Shown: positions 1 to 7,270 of the stretch, piece by piece
Layout of the letters: every line of letters begins with the position of its first letter
How positions within the stretch are numbered: the stretch's first letter is position 1
Assembly: GCA_029261635.1 (NCBI GenBank)
Contig: JAJDAW010000040.1
Span: forward strand, 1 to 34,661
From: Nitrospinaceae bacterium
GTDB taxonomy: Bacteria; Nitrospinota; Nitrospinia; Nitrospinales; VA-1
Direction: 5' to 3'
Length of the DNA: 34,661 nucleotides
Translations under genes and position numbers: made by a program
The notes under the pieces: model-generated
What the model saw: the letters and a program-made list of their open reading frames with translations, nothing else
Databases searched by the model: none
Told to the model about the DNA's origin: nothing

Positions 1-270
1 GAAGCGAAAGAATCCACAGAAGGCAATGTGCAAACAGCCCCCCCTGTTCAGGCTGTCCCAACCAACGGAAACGGTCATAGCAACGGTAATGGAAATGGCA
101 ACGGTGCTGCGAAATTGAGTGGGGGCACAGCAGTTGCCACCACAGCAGTGATAGCCAAGCTTAAAGGATATGAAGGAGATGCGTGCCAGGAATGCGGTAG
201 CCTGACGCTGGTTAGAAATGGTACCTGTTTAAAATGCATGACCTGCGGAGCGACTTCAGGTTGCTCCTGA
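1..270 (+). CDS. nrdJ: Vitamin B12-dependent ribonucleoside-diphosphate reductase, C-terminal fragment (5' end outside window)
   Basis: Frame 1 is open from base 1. The C-terminus GDACQECGSLTLVRNGTCLKCMTCGATSGCS matches the Cys-rich C-terminal signature of class II RNRs, preceded by an Asn/Gly-rich linker. Confidence 0.85.
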   Translation, partial: EAKESTEGNVQTAPPVQAVPTNGNGHSNGNGNGNGAAKLSGGTAVATTAVIAKLKGYEGDACQECGSLTLVRNGTCLKCMTCGATSGCS

Positions 271-311
271 TTTAAACCCGCCTCGTTTAAATATATTGTC
301 TGCAGGAGTCC

Positions 312-334
312 GGCCGGCGATCTCTTCGCCGGCC
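312..334. terminator. Perfect 9-bp stem hairpin downstream of nrdJ, possible terminator
   Basis: GGCCGGCGA-TCTCT-TCGCCGGCC, 42 bp after the nrdJ stop. No clear U-tract follows. Confidence 0.45.
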
Positions 335-473
335 TCTCTGCACCACCACTCGGCGTGGGGCCAATAGGTCGATTCTCATTGAGCTTGCAGATGCCTTCAA
401 GCCTATTACTATAAGTTCGTTAATATTTCTTTGCTGGCTTCTCTGCTTTCTAGCCCTCTTACAAGAAACCTTT

Positions 474-628
474 GTCGTCATTGCGAACGAAGTGAAGCAA
501 TCCAAGTTCTACAACGACATGTGCTTATAAAATAATGCATTGCCGACGCTCAGAGAGTGTTGAGGATTAAAGGTTTCTACCCGATCTGGATCGCCGCGCC
601 GCTTTGCGGCTCGCGAAGACGTGCGGAG
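474..628 (+). repeat. MITE-like interspersed repeat, copy 1
   Basis: gtcgtcattgcgaacgaagtgaagcaatccaagttctacaacgacatg...ttgccgacgctcag...acccgatctggatcgccgcgccgctttgcggctcgcgaagacgtgcgga. Near-identical to 5062-5215, with imperfect inverted termini. Confidence 0.8.
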
Positions 629-844
629 GAGTTTTGCAAAAATTTCCTCTTACGAGGGTAGCAATGAGTCAATCCCCTTTAAGAGTCGTCCCGCCACAGT
701 TATCGCCGATTGTCTTAAAATTAAAAAGCAAATGTGACCGGAGAACTTTGGCTTCCGACCCAAAGCGGACATTAGTCAGTTAAAAACCCTATAGAATTTT
801 TTCCCGCTAATTATAATTAGTTAATTCAACGAAGGAATCACCCG

Positions 845-1642
845 ATGCAAGAAAATATTAAAAAATATAAAGAAGATTTAAAAAAGCTTATCTCTAAAGG
901 TGAACTTTTACATATTTCGATGCAATACGAATGTTACCCTGAAGAAATTAAAAAGAGTCTTGGTGAAAAATCAGAAGAAACATTAAAAGTCCTACCCAAA
1001 TTCAATGAAGAGTATCAATCTTGGTACTCTGAAGTAAAAGTACTAATTAAGCAGCTTCTACCCGATAGGCTAGATGATTTTGTGCGGTATTACGAAAAAC
1101 CAAAACCAAGAAAAGATATTAGTTTCGAAAATTACCGAATAGAAGATTTTCTTCAGGGTTTAAACATTACCAGAGGGTGGGAAGAAGAAAAAGTGGTAGG
1201 TCCTGATGCGGCTATTCCGCAATTCAGGCAACAACAAGCGGTTTTAAAGGCGGTGTCAGCCAGATTCGAATCCTCGTTATTTGATATTCGCCAGCTTGTA
1301 CAAGCTGATATATTTGACTCTGAATTGTCGGCTGCACAAGAGTTGTTGAAGAGTGGCTTTGTCAGAGCAAGTGGCGCTGTAGCTGGTGTCGTATTAGAAA
1401 AGCACCTTGCACAAGTTACTGCAAATCACAACATATCAACCCGAAAAAAACATCCTGCAATAAGTGATTTTAATGATTTATTAAAAAAAGGTGATGTGCT
1501 AGATACACCGTCATGGAGGCAAATTCAAAGACTTGGTGATATTCGAAATTTATGTGATCACAATAAAGAGCGTGAACCAACAAAGGAAGAAGCTCAAGAA
1601 TTAATCAGTGGCGTTGAAAAGTTCACTAAAACATTATTTTAA
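845..1642 (+). CDS. Hypothetical protein with HEPN-like C-terminal motif
   Basis: 265-aa ORF with ATG start. C-terminal RLGDIRNLCDHNKE contains R-x4-H (RNLCDH), as in HEPN-type domains. Confidence 0.7.
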   Translation: MQENIKKYKEDLKKLISKGELLHISMQYECYPEEIKKSLGEKSEETLKVLPKFNEEYQSWYSEVKVLIKQLLPDRLDDFVRYYEKPKPRKDISFENYRIEDFLQGLNITRGWEEEKVVGPDAAIPQFRQQQAVLKAVSARFESSLFDIRQLVQADIFDSELSAAQELLKSGFVRASGAVAGVVLEKHLAQVTANHNISTRKKHPAISDFNDLLKKGDVLDTPSWRQIQRLGDIRNLCDHNKEREPTKEEAQELISGVEKFTKTLF

Positions 1643-1682
1643 ATTGCTACGATGTGATCCTTTATAATTGATACTTCATCAA

Positions 1683-2222
1683 TCAAAGTTTTTCCAATCC
1701 CAACTCTTCCAGTTCTTCTTTCTCATTCTGATCAATATCCTTCAATTTATCAGGGTCATCTTTGTCGAGAACTCTCCAACCGTTGTAGTATCGTTTGATA
1801 TATTGCACCCTGCTATTCAGAAACAACTCTGCAAGTTCATCCTCACCAAATTCACTCAAAATATCAATTCTGATCTCGTCTATCCGGTGTTCAAACTCGA
1901 TAATGAGTGACTGATAGTCCTTTGGAGAGTCTGGATCACCTCTGATAAAATATTCATCGTCATCCAGACCTTCTCGTCCCTGTATTTTCTTGATCTTTGT
2001 GCTCAGTTCATTTAACCGAACATCATTACGGAGTTCAAATATCCTGTATTCAGAAATCTTCTCAAGTCCGGTTGCAAGTCCGAAGAAAATCAGATCGGGG
2101 TCTGTTGAGTCATCGGGAGTATCTCTAAAGACCTGCAATTCCCTAATTAAATTGGAAACCTTTTCAAGTTCCGTGATCTTGCACTTCTTGATTTCTCTTA
2201 CGAGTTCTGCGACTACATCCAT
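1683..2222 (-). CDS. Hypothetical acidic, helix-rich protein
   Basis: 179-aa ORF, convergent with 845-1642. No family recognised. Confidence 0.6.
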   Translation of the reverse strand: MDVVAELVREIKKCKITELEKVSNLIRELQVFRDTPDDSTDPDLIFFGLATGLEKISEYRIFELRNDVRLNELSTKIKKIQGREGLDDDEYFIRGDPDSPKDYQSLIIEFEHRIDEIRIDILSEFGEDELAELFLNSRVQYIKRYYNGWRVLDKDDPDKLKDIDQNEKEELEELGLEKL

Positions 2223-2456
2223 GATGAATAGTTCCTGTAGGTGAATTGCAACACTATACCACTATCTCTTTTTGAGGAAGGTCAAGATTTTCTACTATCA
2301 ATCATTACTCCAAAATGTCCGCTTCTGGCCGATTCCTGCCAGTTTAGCTCGTTTTTCTATTCAATTTTTCCAACATTATTTCAAAAGATATTTAACTATT
2401 TCTAGAAGCGCAATTAGTTTGGTAGGCAAAAGAGTATTGACCTATTGCCTCCCGCG

Positions 2457-3311
2457 TTAGCGGGTGCAGCGGAAGCCGAAGGTGGGGTTTTTTAGTTTTG
2501 CGTCTACTTTATTTCGAAAAGAAATTTTGGACTGATTATTGTAGCTGGTCCAGCCGCCTCCCTTAACGATTTGTAAACCCTTGTTTTTTGTTTTTACCCA
2601 TTCCCATACATTGCCTGTCATATCCATAACTCCATAAGGGCTTGCACCTGCAGGAAAAGAGGCCACGGGTGCTACGGATAAATTACCGTCTTCTTTGCCG
2701 AATGTGTTGGCATGTTTAGGTAGAAACTTATTTCCCCAGGGCCAGGTGAAGGTTGAGTTGCCTCGGGCGGCGGCTTCCCATTCTTCTTCGCTCGGTAACC
2801 GTTTGCCAGCCCATTTGCAATATTTCCGTGCCTGATACCAGTCGATTCCCATCGCAGGGCATTGTGGGCAGGCTTTGCCATCGGTATAAGGTTTTTCGTT
2901 GTAGCGCGGTTGGAATTTTTTAAAATTTTCTACTGTTGTTTCTGTCCGGTCAATATAGAAAGCCGAGAGTGTTACAAAGCGAGAACCGTTTTCATCGGCA
3001 CTCAGGGTTCCACTTGTCTCTATTTTTTTCACACCTACAAGATATTTCCCCTGATTGATCAAGATCATTAATGTCTGATCTTTCTCATTTAAAATAGTGG
3101 GAAGAAGAGAGGTGTCGATTGATGTTGTAATTCGTGGAGGGCTTTGTCGTTTTCGAGGTGCTTTCTTTTTTTCTCGAACTGGTTTTTTGCGGGATTTTTT
3201 ATAGTAACGAGATTGATCCTGCTTCGCATATCGTTTTCGATGCTTCTTGGCAGGCGTGCCGCAGGCACTCACCCAGAAAAATATAAGGATGAAGAGAATA
3301 ATGAGTCTCAA
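2457..3311 (-). CDS. FGE-sulfatase (SUMF1)-domain lipoprotein
   Basis: Lipobox-like FFWVSAC, then a Lys/Arg-rich stretch. FGE-fold motifs RLPSEEEWEAAARG, WPWGN, GVMDMTGNVWEWV, GGGW and C-terminal FGFRCTR. TTG start overlaps the upstream stop. Confidence 0.85.
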   Translation of the reverse strand: MRLIILFILIFFWVSACGTPAKKHRKRYAKQDQSRYYKKSRKKPVREKKKAPRKRQSPPRITTSIDTSLLPTILNEKDQTLMILINQGKYLVGVKKIETSGTLSADENGSRFVTLSAFYIDRTETTVENFKKFQPRYNEKPYTDGKACPQCPAMGIDWYQARKYCKWAGKRLPSEEEWEAAARGNSTFTWPWGNKFLPKHANTFGKEDGNLSVAPVASFPAGASPYGVMDMTGNVWEWVKTKNKGLQIVKGGGWTSYNNQSKISFRNKVDAKLKNPTFGFRCTR

Positions 3312-3724
3312 TGTTTTTCCTGGCTCATGATCGAATCTATTTCCCCTTTTAAGCGGCGATACTTTTTATAGCTTTCTTCCGCTTCTTCTTTCTTCCCCAT
3401 CAATTCGTAGGTGTAACCGAGGCTATACCAGGCGTTGTGATGGGTGGGGTCGATTTGTAAAACCGATTTAAATGCCTGTTCCGCATCATCGAATTTTTTC
3501 TGGTAGTTATAGATGCCTCCGAGACTATAATATCCATCTGCGTTGTTTGCATCTTTCTCGATTGCTTTTAAAAAGGCTTTTTTAGCGGGGTCGTATTGTT
3601 GGTGACTTAAATGCTCCAATCCTTCTTTCACATATTCACCGCTATTTTTGTCGCTGCATTGAGTTAAAATCATTCCTAACAGGATCAATGCTAAAAATTT
3701 ATAGAAAGGGCGAATCATCTTCAT
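3308..3724 (-). CDS. TPR-repeat lipoprotein
   Basis: Signal peptide with lipobox ILTQC. TPR units (ADGYYSLGGIYNYQKKFDDAEQAFKSVLQIDPTHHNAWYSLGYTYE). Confidence 0.85.
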   Translation of the reverse strand: MKMIRPFYKFLALILLGMILTQCSDKNSGEYVKEGLEHLSHQQYDPAKKAFLKAIEKDANNADGYYSLGGIYNYQKKFDDAEQAFKSVLQIDPTHHNAWYSLGYTYELMGKKEEAEESYKKYRRLKGEIDSIMSQEKH

Positions 3725-3828
3725 CTACCTTATTAATGTTTGCTAACCTGTTCCCTAAGTTTCGGAAACATATAGTGTCAATATAACACCAATGCTTATT
3801 CTCCATTATATTAAAAACGGAAAGCAAT

Positions 3829-4989
3829 ATGATTGAAATTCTTCTTCTACTTGCTGTTGTCGCATTGGCCGCGATGGTCAGTATGAGGAATGAGCTGACC
3901 GGGGGCTATCGCCTTTTGTCGTGGATGCGGAGGCGATTGGATTTATTGAAAGGGCGGGGTCAAGAATCTGTTTCGGAAAAAGAACAGCAGGCCATTCAGG
4001 AAACATTGATGGCTTGCGATAGATTGCGGAATATCAATTTTGAGGAATGGGATTTTAAATCTACAACACTTTCTCTGATCAAAAAAATCGCTTTTATTTA
4101 TCATCCAAATGCACCGACTCCGATAGAACAAGCGCGATTGGGAGATGTTCTCGAAGCATTGCAGGAGGCAAACCAGAAAATTCTGCATGTCATTCATCTT
4201 CCTCAGATTGAATATGTGACGCAGTTTCGAGTTGTTCAAATTTTAGATAGCCCCAATAAACCAAAAGACACTGGGCCAAGCAGATCAGGAATAAAAAACC
4301 GCTTACTAGAACAATTGATTTTTAAATGGATTGTCAGGTCGCTTCTCATTCAGTGGATGTTATTGGTAGGTGAGGCGGCGCTCAAGGTTTATGGAGGCGA
4401 TCAGGAAGAGGGGGAGGTGGAAGCCGAAGCCATTCTTGCGGACTTAGAAAGCCTTCCGGATGCCCCGGATACACCGGTGCCTGAAAACGTGAAAACGATT
4501 GTCGAGTCTTCGAAAAAGAAGATCGTTTTTTCACCGACTGCAATACCCTGGAAAAAGGTCGGGCAAATTTATTTTACGCTGACAGACCAAATAGCCCAGC
4601 ACTATCATTCTGATTCTGCTTTCCCAATTTACGAAGCACGTGTTTGTGATTTGCTCAAGTCGGTTGCTGATTCTCTGGAGGGAATAGCTCGATTGGGGCA
4701 GAAGCCTGTGTTGAATAAAATATTGAAAATTCGTATCTCTCGATTGACACAAGCGAAAGACCTCGCTCTTCCTTTTGGACAGAATAAGATTATGGAATGG
4801 GTGAACAAGTATCAGGTAGGTGGCATCGCCAAATGGTCGCATACGTTATATAAAACTCTGCAAAAAAAACAGCCGAGTATCCTTTTGCGAGATGTGGCAT
4901 TTGGAGTTGTTAAGGAGGGCGGCAAACGCTGGCTGGTATTATATCTCCACGGTAAGGTCGCAGCAGAAGCGAATAAACTCTATCGTTGA
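3829..4989 (+). CDS. Hypothetical protein with N-terminal membrane anchor
   Basis: 386-aa ORF. N-terminal hydrophobic segment MIEILLLLAVVALAAMV. No family recognised. Confidence 0.75.
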   Translation: MIEILLLLAVVALAAMVSMRNELTGGYRLLSWMRRRLDLLKGRGQESVSEKEQQAIQETLMACDRLRNINFEEWDFKSTTLSLIKKIAFIYHPNAPTPIEQARLGDVLEALQEANQKILHVIHLPQIEYVTQFRVVQILDSPNKPKDTGPSRSGIKNRLLEQLIFKWIVRSLLIQWMLLVGEAALKVYGGDQEEGEVEAEAILADLESLPDAPDTPVPENVKTIVESSKKKIVFSPTAIPWKKVGQIYFTLTDQIAQHYHSDSAFPIYEARVCDLLKSVADSLEGIARLGQKPVLNKILKIRISRLTQAKDLALPFGQNKIMEWVNKYQVGGIAKWSHTLYKTLQKKQPSILLRDVAFGVVKEGGKRWLVLYLHGKVAAEANKLYR

Positions 4990-5061
4990 TACGTTCTATG
5001 TCTCCATAAAATCAAGAGCCTTATATCCCCCCCCTCCCTTCATAAGGAGACCTTTGCGTAA

Positions 5062-5215
5062 GTCGTCATTGCGAGCGTAGCGAAGCAATCCAAGTTCTAC
5101 AACGACATGTATTTACAAAATGGTGAATTGCCGACGCTCAGGGAGTGTTTTGAGTTAAGAGTTTTACCCGATCTGGATCGCCGCGCCGCTTTGCGGCTCG
5201 CGAAGACGTGCGGAG
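5062..5215 (+). repeat. MITE-like interspersed repeat, copy 2
   Basis: gtcgtcattgcgagcgtagcgaagcaatccaagttctacaacgacatg...ttgccgacgctcag...acccgatctggatcgccgcgccgctttgcggctcgcgaagacgtgcgga. Same orientation as copy 1. Confidence 0.8.
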
Positions 5216-5305
5216 AAGTTATTCGAAACTCTCCTCATAAGAGAGAAAATATTAAATGAATAACCTGGTGAGATTTGGTTCTAAGTTTGATGCGACAGAC
5301 TAATT

Positions 5306-6139
5306 TTATATCGATTTGCGTAGCAAATAGGAAACTCGGATGCCGCTGGTATATACATCGGCCCAGTGGGAGGATTTTTTTTGATCGGGTGTGAGCAAGT
5401 CGTGATAGGTGCAAGGCCGGGTTCCGTATGTTGACCAGTCCAGTTTTTCGAATTGAGCGTTCAGAGACTGAAACCAAATTTCAAGTAACTCAGCACTGGG
5501 TAATGTGATTAGGCTTAGGTCTTTGCTGCGGTAGTCAAAGGAATGCGGCAGTGTGTAATCTTTTTTTCCGGGTTGTGTCAACGCGGTGAGCAAGATCGGA
5601 AGCTTTAGTGTTTCTTCATTCACATTTTTATAAACCTGCGGTGCGTCTTTTCCTTGAATAGCGGCATAGGCCGCGGTGAAGGTGTCGAGTATCACCGTTT
5701 CTTTTGCTGCGCGTAACATGAGCTTGAGCAGTCGATAAGGTTCTGTTGTGTAATAAAGCATTCCTAAACAAAGCACAGTGTCAAAGCTTCCCTCCTCAAC
5801 AGTTTCTAAATATTCCAGAGCATTGCCAACGGCCATGGAATATTTTTCTTTTTCAATATTGAGCTCCTGAAATAATTCCTGCCCCAACCGAATCATTTTT
5901 TCTTCGGTATCGATTCCCTGGATGAAATCTGCGCCGGACTCTAAAGCCGCATAAGCGAAGGTTCCCATATGGGATCCAACATCAAGAATTCTTTTCCCCT
6001 CGATGTATTCCTGATTTTTTACCAGCAGGTGGTCAAGCCTGGCATTGAGGCATTCGGGATGATATGGAATAGCCCATCGGGTTTTCCGGGTTTCATGGGC
6101 CAAAAAAGGAGAATCGTCGGAAATTAGAGGTTTTTTCAT
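5306..6139 (-). CDS. Class I SAM-dependent methyltransferase
   Basis: Motif I ILDVGSHMGTFAYAALESGA; FDTVLCLGMLYY post-motif. Confidence 0.8.
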   Translation of the reverse strand: MKKPLISDDSPFLAHETRKTRWAIPYHPECLNARLDHLLVKNQEYIEGKRILDVGSHMGTFAYAALESGADFIQGIDTEEKMIRLGQELFQELNIEKEKYSMAVGNALEYLETVEEGSFDTVLCLGMLYYTTEPYRLLKLMLRAAKETVILDTFTAAYAAIQGKDAPQVYKNVNEETLKLPILLTALTQPGKKDYTLPHSFDYRSKDLSLITLPSAELLEIWFQSLNAQFEKLDWSTYGTRPCTYHDLLTPDQKKSSHWADVYTSGIRVSYLLRKSI

Positions 6140-6499
6140 TTCGAGAGAAAAAGATTATTTTGTGCGCTTTTATGATTTATTTTGAGGCGGTTTTTAATGT
6201 AGCAGAAAAACCGGAACTATCCAATTTTAAAGGGGTTTCTGAGCTCTTGAAGGGGTAGTTTTTGGTATAAATGTAAGCTATTGATTTTATTGGTTTAATC
6301 TGTTTTAATGGTTGAAGTTGTTTGATTTATTTGGAGTTATGGGTTTATGTTTTTTCTGCTTAGTAAGGATAGAATATTGTATTCACATCCATCAGAACTG
6401 AAGTTATCCCCATGCGGGTTTATTTATACGGCCCTTGTTTTATTGGGTGGAACGCCTGATAATAAATTATTCCCAGTTAATTTAATTTGTGAGTGAGTG

Positions 6500-7270
6500 A
6501 TGTCTTCTGTTGTCCAGATATTAAGTCCTCAAGCTGAAGAGTTGCAGGCCAAGCGGCGCGAGTTGGCACAATTGCGCAAAAATCTGGCTGATATGGAATT
6601 GCACCTCTCGACCGAAAAAGCGGAGTTGAACCTTTTTGAAATCCGCTATCAGAAGGTGGTCGGGGCGATGTATGCGGAAATGGATATTGTAAAAGCGCAG
6701 GTACTAGGTCTTGCTACAAAGCTATACCCAAATGCAGAAACATTTCGCGAAGAGGCGGAGTCGGCTCGTGAACAGGCGAGGCAATATTCTGAGAAAAAAG
6801 AGGAACCGACAAGCTCGCAAAAGGAATTCAGACCTCCTGAAAACCTCAAGAAACTTTTTCGACGGGTCGCTAAAAAAATCCATCCTGACTTGAGTTCTTC
6901 TGATGAAGAAAGAAAAAAACGTCACGATCTCATGGCCAAGCTCAATCAGGCTTATGACAAGCTTGATGAAGAGGGCATCCGTTCCATCCTTATTGAATGG
7001 GAGGCGGAGGGATATTCCGAGAGCTCAATGGAACTTGGAGAGCAACTGGTTCTGGTGGTACGCCAGTTAGCGCAGATTAAGAGTCGTCTCTACAATATTT
7101 CTGAAGAGCTGGAAGAGTTAGAACTTTCGGAGATGTTTCAATTGAAAATAAATATTAGTTCGGCAGAGAATGAAGGGCGAGATCTGTTACAAGAAATTGC
7201 CGACGATATAGAAGAAAAAATCAATAAAGCCAAGGCGCAAATTCGCGATTTGGCGCATGAGTTTATTTGA
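6500..7270 (+). CDS. J-domain (DnaJ-like) coiled-coil protein
   Basis: LKKLFRRVAKKIHPDLSSSDEERKKRHDLMAKLNQAYDKLDE includes the HPD motif. Coiled-coil flanks. ATG at 6500 directly follows a GTG at 6497. Confidence 0.8.
   Translation: MSSVVQILSPQAEELQAKRRELAQLRKNLADMELHLSTEKAELNLFEIRYQKVVGAMYAEMDIVKAQVLGLATKLYPNAETFREEAESAREQARQYSEKKEEPTSSQKEFRPPENLKKLFRRVAKKIHPDLSSSDEERKKRHDLMAKLNQAYDKLDEEGIRSILIEWEAEGYSESSMELGEQLVLVVRQLAQIKSRLYNISEELEELELSEMFQLKINISSAENEGRDLLQEIADDIEEKINKAKAQIRDLAHEFI

Noticed and set aside
287-505. 72-aa minus-strand ORF overlapping the nrdJ hairpin and repeat copy 1
   Set aside because: Lies in non-coding repeat sequence; translation is Arg-rich and low complexity.
1990-2244. 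84-aa plus-strand ORF opposite the 179-aa hypothetical
   Set aside because: Ser-rich antisense shadow; the minus-strand ORF has more protein-like composition.
5020-5040. Poly-C run as a phase-variable tract
   Set aside because: It lies in an intergenic region after a stop codon with no evident promoter role; not enough to claim phase variation.
6188-6213. CGGTTTTT...AAAAACCG inverted repeat between the divergent methyltransferase and J-domain genes
   Set aside because: Could be an operator, but an AT-rich 8-bp stem can arise by chance and no regulator is linked.
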